35,285 bases of DNA from UBA2256 sp964531105. GTDB taxonomy: Bacteria > Spirochaetota > Spirochaetia > Treponematales > Rectinemataceae. How positions within the stretch are numbered: position 1 is the stretch's first letter; each line of letters opens with the position of its first letter. Location: positions 1 to 35,285 of the forward strand of contig CAZHFN010000022.1 in assembly GCA_964531105.1 (NCBI GenBank), written 5' to 3'. Both the position numbers and the translations under genes were made by a program. Of this stretch, positions 1-8,091 are shown in pieces. The notes beneath the pieces were generated by a model, which saw nothing but the letters and a program-made list of their open reading frames with translations, was not told the origin of the DNA and did no database searches.

Positions 1-1341
1 TACTACGCCGACGAGCAGCCTTTGACGGCGAAGGAAGCCGAAGCTCTTAGCGAACGCATGAAGAGCCTTACCGCAGATAATTCCCCTATCCAAGTGGAAA
101 ACTGGCCATGGGAGGCCGCCTGCGACTACTTCAGGAATTCGGGACAGCTGGATACCCTGGCGCTGGTGGAAAACCTCAACGAGCCCCAGATTGCCTTGAA
201 TGAATGTGCAGGATTCAGGGATCTTCATATTCATACCTTGGTAAGTTCCACCGGCTTCTTATCCATCTGGGAACTCATCCCCTACCATGGCGGAATGCTT
301 CTGCGATACCCCCATAAAGATAGCCCCGATAGGCTGGATCCCTTCGAAGATGTACCCATCCTGTACAAGATTTCTGAGGAGTATAAGGAAAGAGGCCGGG
401 TCCTAGGCATTGGCTCTGTAGGTAGGCTCAACCGTCTCTATGCTTCTGGAGGCATCAAGGATTACATCATGGTGGCCGAAGCCCTGCAGAATAAAAAAAT
501 TGCCTCCATGGCCGAGGCGATCGCCCGGAAGTCTGACCATGTGAAGGTTGTGCTCATCGCTGGACCATCCAGTTCGGGCAAGACGACGAGCTCCAAGAAA
601 CTGGCCATCCAGCTCAAGGTACTGGGTTTTGAGCCTATCCCGATTGAGTTGGATAATTTCTTCATTGATAGGTCCAAAACTCCCCTGGATGAGGATGGCA
701 AGCCGGATTTTGAGTCGCTCAAGGCTTTGGATGTCAGCTATCTCAACGAGCTTTTACTCAGGCTGTTCGATGGCCAGGAAGTTGAAATGCCCATCTACGA
801 CTTTAAGGCGGGCACTCGGCGCAGCTCCGGCAAGATACTAAAACTTTCTGGCCACGAGGTGCTGATCCTGGAAGGTATTCATGGGCTGAACGACGAACTC
901 ACACCTAAAATCCCCAATGATTCCAAGTTCAAGATCTATGTATCCGCTTTGACCCAGCTGAACTTGGACGATCATAACAGGATCAGCACCACGGACTATC
1001 GATTACTACGGCGCATGGTGAGAGATTATTATTTCAGGGGCCACAGCGCCCTGGCTACCCTGTCCATGTGGCCTTCTGTGCAGCGGGGGGAGCGGCGCAA
1101 TATCTTCCCCTTCCAAAACTCCGCCGATGACGCATTCAACTCCGCCCTGGATTACGAACTGGGAGTGCTCAAGGTCTTCGCCGATCCGCTGCTGGATACT
1201 ATCAAGCCCACCATGCCCGAATATGCCGAGGCCAGACGCATTGAGGCTTTCCTGGACAATTTTGCCCCCATTCCTGCCCAGTATGTGCCCAAGGATTCCA
1301 TCTTGAGGGAGTTTATAGGAGAATCGGACTTTTCGTATTAA
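1..1341 (+). CDS. Nucleoside (uridine-type) kinase with ThrRS-like N-terminal region, 5' truncated
   Basis: The reading frame is open to the first base, so the N-terminus lies outside the window. A TTG at 22 is probably not the true start. The visible part begins in a region resembling the second additional (editing-side) domain of threonyl-tRNA synthetase (YYADEQPLT, then GFRDLHIHT). It continues into a P-loop kinase domain of the uridine kinase/phosphoribulokinase class, with Walker A GPSSSGKTTS encoded near 562-591. This family of fused kinases is usually about 550 residues, so roughly 100 residues are missing. The likely reaction is ATP-dependent phosphorylation of a nucleoside such as uridine; the exact substrate cannot be read from sequence. 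Its stop overlaps the stop of the convergent oppF within the palindrome TTAA, leaving no room for a separate terminator. Kinase class is well supported, substrate is not. Confidence 0.85.
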   Translation, partial: YYADEQPLTAKEAEALSERMKSLTADNSPIQVENWPWEAACDYFRNSGQLDTLALVENLNEPQIALNECAGFRDLHIHTLVSSTGFLSIWELIPYHGGMLLRYPHKDSPDRLDPFEDVPILYKISEEYKERGRVLGIGSVGRLNRLYASGGIKDYIMVAEALQNKKIASMAEAIARKSDHVKVVLIAGPSSSGKTTSSKKLAIQLKVLGFEPIPIELDNFFIDRSKTPLDEDGKPDFESLKALDVSYLNELLLRLFDGQEVEMPIYDFKAGTRRSSGKILKLSGHEVLILEGIHGLNDELTPKIPNDSKFKIYVSALTQLNLDDHNRISTTDYRLLRRMVRDYYFRGHSALATLSMWPSVQRGERRNIFPFQNSADDAFNSALDYELGVLKVFADPLLDTIKPTMPEYAEARRIEAFLDNFAPIPAQYVPKDSILREFIGESDFSY

Positions 1342-2264
1342 GAATACATGGCCTTGTATTCGGCGGCTTCCTTGGCATTGGCCAGCGTGAAATGCCCGGG
1401 GAAGACTTCCCTCCAGGAGGGTCCTTCGCTGGAGTAATCATGCACCCCGGGATCGTAGACTAAAAGGCTCTTGTGCTTTTCCACATCCGGATCGGGCATG
1501 GGCACGGCCGAGAGCAGGGAGCGGGTATAGGGATGAAGCGGTCTGGCAAAGAGTTCCTCGGTGGAGGCCAACTCCTTGAGCTCACCCTGATGAATAACGG
1601 CTATTCTGTCGGCAAAATAGCGGACAACGGTTAAATCGTGGGCGATAAAGAGATAGGATAGCCCCCTCTCCTTTTTTAGATCGTGGAGGAGGTTGAGGAC
1701 CTGAGCCCGTATGGAAACATCCAGTGCGGAAATGGGCTCATCGGCTATGATAAACTTGGGTTCCATGGCCAATACCCGGGCTATGCAGATGCGCTGACGC
1801 TGGCCGCCGGAGAATTCGTGGGGATAGCGTTCGGCATGTTCCTCCAGAAGGCCTACGTCGTTCAATGCTCTATAAACTTTCTCCCTGCGCTCATTCTCGT
1901 CCTTGAAGAGGTTAAAATTGTAAAGCCCTTCGGACACGATGTAGTCGATGGTAGCCCTTTCGTTGAGGGACGCCATGGGATCCTGAAAGATCATCTGAAT
2001 ACTGCGAATGACATAGGTATCCAGTTCTTTGTCGATGACGCCGGAAATTTTCTTGCCAGCGAAGAAAATTTCGCCCTCGGTAGCCGGGTTTATCCTGATT
2101 ATGGTACGGCCGATGGTTGTCTTGCCCGAACCCGATTCGCCCACCAGGGCGAAGGATTCGCCTTCTTTGATATCAAAATTGACATTCTTAACTGCAGTAA
2201 AACTTTCCTTGCCGTTTTTGAATGTGACGTCCAGATTCCTGACGGACAATAGGACTTCGCTCAT
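1338..2264 (-). CDS. oppF: Oligopeptide ABC transporter ATPase OppF/AmiF-type
   Basis: A 308-residue ABC ATPase that powers peptide import from the cytoplasmic face, probably as a heterodimer with OppD. Visible motifs are Walker A (GESGSGKTT), the signature SGGQRQR, Walker B plus D-loop (IIADEPISALD) and the switch His in IAHDLTVV. The C-terminal OppF extension (HPYTRSLLSAVPMPDP, then VYDPGVHDY) is the oligopeptide-specific tail. Length, the phrase MIFQDPMASLNERAT and the tail closely match what I recall of streptococcal AmiF, rather than enterobacterial OppF. The start ATG overlaps the oppD stop as ATGA (2261-2264), implying translational coupling. It is the last gene of the opp cluster. Family and role are secure; peptide specificity is unknown. 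Confidence 0.93.
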   Translation of the reverse strand: MSEVLLSVRNLDVTFKNGKESFTAVKNVNFDIKEGESFALVGESGSGKTTIGRTIIRINPATEGEIFFAGKKISGVIDKELDTYVIRSIQMIFQDPMASLNERATIDYIVSEGLYNFNLFKDENERREKVYRALNDVGLLEEHAERYPHEFSGGQRQRICIARVLAMEPKFIIADEPISALDVSIRAQVLNLLHDLKKERGLSYLFIAHDLTVVRYFADRIAVIHQGELKELASTEELFARPLHPYTRSLLSAVPMPDPDVEKHKSLLVYDPGVHDYSSEGPSWREVFPGHFTLANAKEAAEYKAMYS

Positions 2265-3328
2265 CTGCCTGCCTCCGCTGCGCTCTCTGTGTAGATGTTG
2301 CCTTTCTTGCGCATAACCTTGACCGCTTGGGGTGGGTCGGCAAATGGCGAGCGGGGATCCAGGAGCCAGGTCTTGGCATAGTGGCTTTCGCTTACCTTGA
2401 AGAAGGGCGGCTCTTCTTCGAAATCAATGCCCAGGGCAAAGCGATTACGGGGGGCGAAGGCATCGCCCTTGATTTCGTTGAAGAGAGTGGGAGGCGTACC
2501 TGGTATGGCGTAGAGGGGTTCTCCCTTCCTGGCCAGAGTCGGCAGGCTTGATATGAGAGCCCAGGTATAGGGATGCCGGGGATCATAGAAAATTTCTCGC
2601 ACGGAGCCATATTCCACTATCTGGCCCGCATACATCACGGCCACTCTGTCGGCCACGTTGGCCACAACGCCCAAATCGTGGGTGATATAGATGGTGGTAA
2701 AGCCGTAATCTTTCTGAAGCGCACGGATCAGATCCAGAATCTGGGCCTGGATGGTAACATCCAGTGCCGTGGTAGGCTCGTCGCAGATGAGAATGCGAGG
2801 CTTGCAGGCCAGGGCTATGGCTATGACGATACGCTGGCGCATGCCACCGGAATACTGGAAGGGATAGTCGTAAAAACGCTTTTCCACTTCCTTGATCCCC
2901 ACTTTCTCCATGAGGTTCAAGGCTATACGTTTGGCTTCGTCAGGGGGGAGGTTCTGATGTTTTTCGATTACCTCGGTTATCTGAATACCTATGCGCTTGA
3001 GGGGGTTGAGGCTAGTCATGGGATCCTGGAATACCGTGGCTATTTTAACGCCCCGGATTTTCTCCCACTCCTTATCCGTCTTTACCTCCACCAGGTTTCG
3101 ACCCTCGAATTCGATGCTTCCGCCAGCTATGCGCCCATTGGATTCCAGCATGCCTGTAAATGTTTTGGTGAGGACTGTCTTGCCAGAGCCTGATTCACCA
3201 ACAATAGCCAGGGTTTCACCTTCATAGAGATCCAGGGAAACCGAGCGTATGGCGGTGAGTTCCTTGCGGCGCACCCTGAATTTGACCACCAGATCCCTTA
3301 CCTTCAAAATAGTGTCGATGTTGTCCAT
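2261..3328 (-). CDS. oppD: Oligopeptide ABC transporter ATPase OppD/AmiE-type
   Basis: A 355-residue ABC ATPase, partner of OppF. It has Walker A (GESGSGKTVLTK), signature SGGMRQR, Walker B (ILICDEPTTALD) and the switch His in ITHDLGVV. The oligopeptide-specific C-terminal region includes HPYTWALISSLP and IPGTPP. I place the start at the ATG at 3326-3328 because a strong Shine-Dalgarno (AGGAGG) lies just upstream and this leaves a 10-base gap after oppC; an upstream in-frame start at 3391 would run back into oppC. The C-terminus (TWLLDPRSP...DPPQAV) resembles Gram-positive AmiE. It lies between oppC and oppF in one operon. The call is secure. Confidence 0.93.
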   Translation of the reverse strand: MDNIDTILKVRDLVVKFRVRRKELTAIRSVSLDLYEGETLAIVGESGSGKTVLTKTFTGMLESNGRIAGGSIEFEGRNLVEVKTDKEWEKIRGVKIATVFQDPMTSLNPLKRIGIQITEVIEKHQNLPPDEAKRIALNLMEKVGIKEVEKRFYDYPFQYSGGMRQRIVIAIALACKPRILICDEPTTALDVTIQAQILDLIRALQKDYGFTTIYITHDLGVVANVADRVAVMYAGQIVEYGSVREIFYDPRHPYTWALISSLPTLARKGEPLYAIPGTPPTLFNEIKGDAFAPRNRFALGIDFEEEPPFFKVSESHYAKTWLLDPRSPFADPPQAVKVMRKKGNIYTESAAEAGR

Positions 3329-3338
3329 GGCTGTCCTC

Positions 3339-4262
3339 CTATCGGTGAGTTCTGGGGTCGGACGCATCTGCAAAGAGTTGGCCGACAACATAGAAGGAAA
3401 TCGTGACTAAGCCCATCACGACGCCGGGAAACACGATCATATGGGGATAGGTGTCCACAAAAGACCAATACACGTCGATCATCCTGCCCAAAGAGGGATA
3501 GGTCGAAGGAAGGCCTATGCCCAGATAGGAGAGGACTGTTTCGGTGTTGATAAGACCAGGAATCTCCTGGTAGATCAGGGTTGCGATAACTGAAACCATG
3601 AAGGGCAGGATATTGCGGGTAACCATGCGCTTGAGGGGGGTGCCCAGGCAGCGGGAGGCCAGGTTGTATTCCCTATCCCGGATAATCATTACTTGGGTGC
3701 GGATGAAGAAGGCTATGGAAAGCCAGCCAGTGATGGTCATGGCCAGGATCATCTGCCAGAAACCACGCCCGAATATGTACATGAGCATCATGGAGCGCAG
3801 AATGTAGGGTACGTTGGATACGACGTTATAGACTGCCAGGAGTATGGGGTCCAGTCGCTTGGAATAGCCCCAGACCGCCCCTACAAGAATTCCCATGCCT
3901 ATATTGATGGCAGCCGCTATAAAGGCTATGGAGAGGGACATGCGGGTGCCTGACCAGACTACGTCCCAGAGATCGTTGCCCCTGTCGTCGGTGCCGAACC
4001 AATGCTCGGCAGAAGGCTTCTGGTACCAGGTGGAAGGCGTGTTGATATTGGGCGCCACCGCCGGATCATAGCCCGAAACCAGGGGCTGGATGAAAGACAT
4101 GAGCGTGAGAGAGAGAAGGAGCAAGAGCCAGAAAATGGCTGTCTTGCGCTTAAAGAAGGTCTGGAAAACGGACTTCCAGTAGGAGTAGCGAGGACCGGCG
4201 ATCCGCTCGGACTCGAGTACGTCAAAGGTTGCGAAGGCAAAGCGTTCTGCTGTCTTGGCCAT
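3339..4262 (-). CDS. oppC: Oligopeptide ABC transporter permease OppC/AmiD-type
   Basis: A 307-residue inner-membrane permease of the OppC class. A short cytoplasmic N-terminus (PRYSYWKSVFQTFFKRK) leads into the first hydrophobic helix around residues 43-61. The OppC N-terminal hallmark AEHWFGTDDRGND follows. The remaining five helices include the coupling-helix region LASRCLGTPLKRM, which contacts the ATPases. The end, LFADASDPRTHR, is nearly the same as the C-terminus I recall for streptococcal AmiD. The gene starts 2 bases before the end of the oppB stop region, so it is probably coupled to oppB, and it is followed closely by oppD. It forms the translocation pore with OppB. The call is secure. 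Confidence 0.92.
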   Translation of the reverse strand: MAKTAERFAFATFDVLESERIAGPRYSYWKSVFQTFFKRKTAIFWLLLLLSLTLMSFIQPLVSGYDPAVAPNINTPSTWYQKPSAEHWFGTDDRGNDLWDVVWSGTRMSLSIAFIAAAINIGMGILVGAVWGYSKRLDPILLAVYNVVSNVPYILRSMMLMYIFGRGFWQMILAMTITGWLSIAFFIRTQVMIIRDREYNLASRCLGTPLKRMVTRNILPFMVSVIATLIYQEIPGLINTETVLSYLGIGLPSTYPSLGRMIDVYWSFVDTYPHMIVFPGVVMGLVTISFYVVGQLFADASDPRTHR

Positions 4263-4264
4263 GA

Positions 4265-5770
4265 TTACCTCGCCTCCTTTCGCGCCGCCAGGCTAATTCG
4301 CGGATCTACGAAGGTAACCATGATATCACCCAGGAAAATCGCCAGGATGGATACGACGGTGAATATGAAGGTAAGGGCTATTATCATTGCGTTGTTGTAA
4401 TCGGAGATGGCGCTGGGAAACATCTTGCCCATGCCGGGTACGGCGTAGAAGCTTTCGGTTATCAGGGCTCCAGCCAGGGTTCCGATGACCGCCATGGGAA
4501 TGGAATGTACTATGGGTATGAGAGCATTCCTGACAATGTGTTTGAAGAATACCTCGGCCTGGGAAAGACCCTTGGACCTGGAAAACCTGACATAGTCGGC
4601 ATTCATCTGGTCTACCATGTAGCGGCGTATCCAGAGGGCTTCGCCCGCTATACCGCCCAAAGAAAGGGATATCGTGGGCAGAATGTAGGAAAGGATGTTC
4701 TCCGAGCCCAGGAAGGGAAATTTGTCCGGCAAGCCCAACACCTTCATGCCGAAGCGGGCGAAGAGGGCTATATAGAGAAGCGTGGGAATGGAGCTTATAA
4801 AAACTATATAGGCCATGGTGATCTTGTCGAAGATCCTGTCCTTCTTCATGGCCGAGATAACGCCCACGGTAAGGCCGATGGCTAAAGAAATGAGAAGCGA
4901 ATACATGCCGATAGTAAAGCTTGTGCCCAGCATGGATGGGTCTATGGTGAGAAGGTTTCCGTCGGCGTAGTTGTCTTCGAATTTATTCAAGTCCAGCCTG
5001 TCCAGGACAGGCTTGTATTTAAGACTGTGCTCGTCAATGGAGGTGAAGAATGTTACTGCCTCGCCCCGCACGGTGGTATTGATCTCCCTTCGTGCCGACC
5101 TGCCCTGCCCTCCTGATATAACCTCCAGGACGGGCACGCCGTCGAAGGTGGGATAGGATCGGCCCATATTGAGTCTGATCATATTCTGATGAAGGAAGGG
5201 GAAGCTGTTATCCACCCATATCTGGTATTTGTACAGCGTGCCCGAGGCGGCCAAGGCCAGACCTCCGCTCCAGTCACGGGTGAAATAGTAGCCACGCTTG
5301 AGCCCTGGATTATTGGGATCCTGGATTCTGTTGGGATGATCTATCTGTATGAGGCGAGCGTACCAGCGGAATACCCTGGTGAGGAGGGCTACGTCCTTGG
5401 TGGCGTAGAGGAAACCTGAAATAGGCAAGGGATCTACTTGATAGCCCCTAGCGCCGAGGTCAGCCCTGAACTTTTCATAGAAAGAGGAGCCGGCTAATAG
5501 AGCATCGCTCACCTGGGGTGAGTCGCGCCCGTATATTTGCTGTGCGTACTCCTGCTGGGTTATATAATCGATATAGCCCAGGTTTTCCCAGGTCCTGAAT
5601 TTATAGTCGTTGTACTCATCGGGCTTGTTGGCGATTTTAGGAAGCACGAGGTCTCCCTTGAACACAAGCTGCCGGGGAACACAGGAATAAACGAGGAAGA
5701 GGGTGAGTGTCGATACTATAAAAACCGAAAATATGGACTGGAAAATACGTTTTACTACATACCCTAGCAT
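4265..5770 (-). CDS. oppB: Oligopeptide ABC transporter permease OppB/AmiC-type with large periplasmic insert
   Basis: A 501-residue permease, far longer than the roughly 306 residues of enterobacterial OppB. After the first transmembrane helix (about residues 10-30, IFSVFIVSTLTLFLVYS) comes a soluble, presumably periplasmic segment of about 250 residues. The conserved permease core (about 285-500) follows, with the coupling-helix region RFSRSKGLSQAEVFFKHIVRNALIP. This large loop is typical of the AmiC-like branch. I prefer the ATG at 5768-5770. A TTG at 5780-5782 is possible but has no ribosome site; the ATG has only a weak one (GTGGGG). A promoter with a perfect TATAAT lies 40 bases upstream, so oppB may be transcribed independently of oppA. 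The call is secure; the start is moderately sure. Confidence 0.9.
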   Translation of the reverse strand: MLGYVVKRIFQSIFSVFIVSTLTLFLVYSCVPRQLVFKGDLVLPKIANKPDEYNDYKFRTWENLGYIDYITQQEYAQQIYGRDSPQVSDALLAGSSFYEKFRADLGARGYQVDPLPISGFLYATKDVALLTRVFRWYARLIQIDHPNRIQDPNNPGLKRGYYFTRDWSGGLALAASGTLYKYQIWVDNSFPFLHQNMIRLNMGRSYPTFDGVPVLEVISGGQGRSARREINTTVRGEAVTFFTSIDEHSLKYKPVLDRLDLNKFEDNYADGNLLTIDPSMLGTSFTIGMYSLLISLAIGLTVGVISAMKKDRIFDKITMAYIVFISSIPTLLYIALFARFGMKVLGLPDKFPFLGSENILSYILPTISLSLGGIAGEALWIRRYMVDQMNADYVRFSRSKGLSQAEVFFKHIVRNALIPIVHSIPMAVIGTLAGALITESFYAVPGMGKMFPSAISDYNNAMIIALTFIFTVVSILAIFLGDIMVTFVDPRISLAARKEAR

Positions 5771-5809
5771 GGGACCCCACAATCAGAGCTATGTTGAGAC
5801 TCTCATGGC

Positions 5810-5838
5810 ATTATACCCGAAGTCTACGATATAGGCAA
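5810..5838 (-). promoter_or_regulatory. Sigma-70-type promoter for oppBCDF
   Basis: Reading the minus strand, TTGCCT (5833-5838) is followed after exactly 17 bases by a perfect TATAAT (5810-5815). Transcription would begin near 5803, giving a leader of about 33 bases to the oppB ATG. It lies downstream of the oppA terminator, so it would supply the permease and ATPase genes separately from the binding protein. Confidence 0.65.
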
Positions 5839-5879
5839 TAAAGCGAACGCGTGCCATATATAGGGAAAGCAATATAAAA

Positions 5880-5911
5880 GGGGCTGTCCGGATTAAAATC
5901 CGGACAGCCCC
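5880..5911 (-). terminator. Intrinsic terminator/attenuator after oppA
   Basis: A perfect 15-bp inverted repeat (5880-5894 with 5897-5911) has only two unpaired central bases; in practice a few A-T pairs would open to form the loop. On the minus strand it is followed by a T-rich run (TTTTATATT). It sits 42 bases after the oppA stop and before the oppB promoter, so it should end most oppA transcripts and let a fraction read into oppB. Confidence 0.85.
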
Positions 5912-5952
5912 TCATCCCATTGTGAAGCGTGCTTTACGCTTCTACGCAAAGA

Positions 5953-7929
5953 TTATTTCTTGGCACTGAGTTTCTTGTACTCGGCTGCCCTATCCTTCTC
6001 CCACTGTGCCTTGAGCTTATCGCGCTCGGCCAGGGTGATTACCTTATCGCCCACGACCATGCCTTTGAACTTGTATTCGTCGTTGCCATAAGCAGCGAAG
6101 GGGATGGTATAGGGGACGATCCTGGTGACGGCGAATCCGCCGCCATAGGACATGTAGGGAAGAACAATCGCGTCGTCGAGAAGCTGGGCTTCGGCCTCGG
6201 CAAAGAGCTTGAAGCGCTTCACCTGGTCATCATAGATCTTGTTGCCGGCTTCTACCTTCTTGGCATACTCGTACAGGCCAACCTTGGTAGCTGCCTTGTA
6301 GTCGCTGGAGGCGGGATCATCGGTGTAGTCAAGGCCGATCTGGATAAGAACGGCGCCGATCTCGGGCTCCAGGGTCTGGAGGAAGGTGTAGGGATCGCCA
6401 AAGTCGGGACCCCAACCGGTGTAGCCGCCGATGTCGTAGTTGGACTGGCTGCCGGATTCGGCATAGTAGGTGGAGGCATCTGCGTTATCGCTGTCCATCT
6501 CGACCACGTTGACCACGAGGGTGTCGGTTCCGAATACGGCTTCGAGATTGGCTTTGAGGGACTGATCACCCTTCAAGCCCTTGGTGTAGGAAATATCGGT
6601 GGCAGTGTCGAGCTTGACTGGGAATTTGACGCCCTGGGCGGTGAGCTCGGCCTTGGCCTTGGCCATATAGGCTTTGGCTTTGGTGGCGTTGAAGTATGGA
6701 TCCTGGGCATCGTCAATTTTAAAGGAAGCGGTGAAGTCCGCGGGGTTGCGGGCTTTGAGGGCGTCCTCGACGTATTTAACATAATCCTTGCCGGCCTGAT
6801 CCTTGGAGAGTTCGGTACCGGTGTAGGAATTGCGGATGGCGGCCAGCTTGTTGACCTCGCCATTGCGCTGAGCGAGGATAGTGGGCCTGTCGACGCCAAA
6901 GAATACGGCCTTGCGGAAATTCCTGTTCAGGATGGCCAGCTGTGTATCCTTGCGTTCCTTCTCCGTCTTGGGCGATACGCCCTTGGTGGGATCGGCGGGG
7001 GAAGCCCAGGTGTTGCGGTCGTAATTGAAGGCATAGAGGAAGGTGGTAGAATCCTGCCTTGCTCTATAGATATTTTCCTTGTACTTGGCCTGAGCGCGGG
7101 CAAACAGGGCTTCATTGTCCGTGTTGACCTGGGCCGAGGCATAGATGCCCGCGTCGAAGTTGTTGAAGCGGGAATCGGGATCCTTGCCGTCGTCGTAGAC
7201 GAGCTTGACGTGGTTTACGGTTACTTTTGCCTTGTCATAATAATAGGGATTGGCGTCGTATTCCATGACGGACTTGGAGGTGAAGTTGGACAGTACATAG
7301 GCTCCGTTATAGAGGATGCCATTCTTGTCCACTTTGCCGAAATCGGCGCCCTTAGACTTGAGGAACTCGCCGTTTACGGGCATGTAGGGGTTATAGGTGA
7401 GCATGGTGTCAAAATAGGGGATGGGGCCAACAAGGGTATACTCGAGGACATAGTCGCTCTTAGCCTTGACGCCCACCTGGGCAAAATCGGTTACCTTGCC
7501 GGCGAGATACTCGGCGGCGTTGTTGACGAAGCCGGCCACTAGATAGTTGAGCTGGCTTTTCTTGTCCAGCATGAACTTCATGGCATCCACCCAGTCCTGG
7601 GCTTTGACGTCGGCATAGACTTCAAGATCACCGGTTACCCACTTGACGCCCTTGCGGATGTTGAAGGTCCAAACCGACTTGTCGGCATTGGCGCTCCAGC
7701 TTTCGGCCAGGGCTGGCCTGAGGATACCGTACCTGTCGTGCTCGATGAGGCAGTCGACAAAGTTGACGGTGTGCATGGACGTGGTCTGCCTCTGGCTTTC
7801 CAGGTAGTTGAAGGTCCTGGGATCGCTCGTGAAGACATTCACATAGTCCTTCGATTGTGGAGCCGCTCCCGCGATTCCTACAAAGAGGACCGCGATAACG
7901 GCTACTGCTAACAGGGTTTTTTTAAGCAT
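5953..7929 (-). CDS. oppA: Periplasmic oligopeptide-binding protein, AmiA/OppA family (SBP_bac_5)
   Basis: A 658-residue solute-binding protein that captures peptides and delivers them to OppBC. It has an N-terminal signal peptide (MLKKTLLAVAVIAVLF...) with a probable AxA-type cleavage after GIAGA. There is no lipobox cysteine, so it should be a soluble periplasmic protein rather than a lipoprotein. The family-5 binding-protein pattern is clear: LAESWSANADKSVWTFNIRK, later GWGPDFGDPYTF. The length and many local phrases (ALAESW, TGWGPDF, DFAQVGVKAKSD) resemble Gram-positive AmiA/AliA. The start at 7927-7929 has a good Shine-Dalgarno (GGAGG, 7 bases away); an in-frame GTG/ATG-type start further upstream at 7953 does not. 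As first gene of the cluster with its own terminator it is likely expressed above the transporter genes. Peptide preference is unknown. Confidence 0.92.
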   Translation of the reverse strand: MLKKTLLAVAVIAVLFVGIAGAAPQSKDYVNVFTSDPRTFNYLESQRQTTSMHTVNFVDCLIEHDRYGILRPALAESWSANADKSVWTFNIRKGVKWVTGDLEVYADVKAQDWVDAMKFMLDKKSQLNYLVAGFVNNAAEYLAGKVTDFAQVGVKAKSDYVLEYTLVGPIPYFDTMLTYNPYMPVNGEFLKSKGADFGKVDKNGILYNGAYVLSNFTSKSVMEYDANPYYYDKAKVTVNHVKLVYDDGKDPDSRFNNFDAGIYASAQVNTDNEALFARAQAKYKENIYRARQDSTTFLYAFNYDRNTWASPADPTKGVSPKTEKERKDTQLAILNRNFRKAVFFGVDRPTILAQRNGEVNKLAAIRNSYTGTELSKDQAGKDYVKYVEDALKARNPADFTASFKIDDAQDPYFNATKAKAYMAKAKAELTAQGVKFPVKLDTATDISYTKGLKGDQSLKANLEAVFGTDTLVVNVVEMDSDNADASTYYAESGSQSNYDIGGYTGWGPDFGDPYTFLQTLEPEIGAVLIQIGLDYTDDPASSDYKAATKVGLYEYAKKVEAGNKIYDDQVKRFKLFAEAEAQLLDDAIVLPYMSYGGGFAVTRIVPYTIPFAAYGNDEYKFKGMVVGDKVITLAERDKLKAQWEKDRAAEYKKLSAKK

Positions 7930-8015
7930 TTCTGCCTCCACATAAACCCGCATTGAAGCGGATTCAAGATTTTTGCCGCACCGATATATTAGTGCAGCGG
8001 CATATACACCCTTTT

Positions 8016-8044
8016 ATTCTCACCGTTTTATCATCAGCCGTCAA
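8016..8044 (-). promoter_or_regulatory. Probable promoter of oppA
   Basis: On the minus strand TTGACG (8039-8044) is followed after 17 bases by GAGAAT (8016-8021). The -35 box is good and the -10 box is 4 of 6. The leader would be about 80 bases and contains a short imperfect GC hairpin (GCTGCAC paired with GTGCGGC) near 7978-8002. This is the best candidate in the oppA upstream region. Confidence 0.4.
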
Positions 8045-8071
8045 CTAGCGTTTTCATAATAAAGAGGAGAA

Positions 8072-8080
8072 TGCTATACT
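8072..8080 (+). promoter_or_regulatory. Extended -10 promoter giving a nearly leaderless transcript
   Basis: TGCTATACT at 8072-8080 is an extended -10 element (TGn followed by TATACT). A weak -35 (TTTTCA, 8051-8056) lies 18 bases upstream. The predicted start of transcription, near 8087, is only about five bases before the ATG at 8092, so the mRNA would be nearly leaderless. The same nine bases form the putative promoter at 11867-11875. Confidence 0.45.
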
Positions 8081-8091
8081 CCTGCTAGAAC

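Noticed and set aside
5929..7542. A 537-codon open frame on the plus strand, opposite oppA
   Set aside because: It is antisense to a clear binding-protein gene, is rich in Gly/Val/Ile repeats typical of a shadow frame, and has no domain or ribosome site.
8071..8088. Short upstream frame ATG-CTA-TAC-TCC-TGC-TAG before the 8092 gene
   Set aside because: The GAGGAG before it is only one base from the ATG, too close to work, and the frame overlaps the predicted -10 box.
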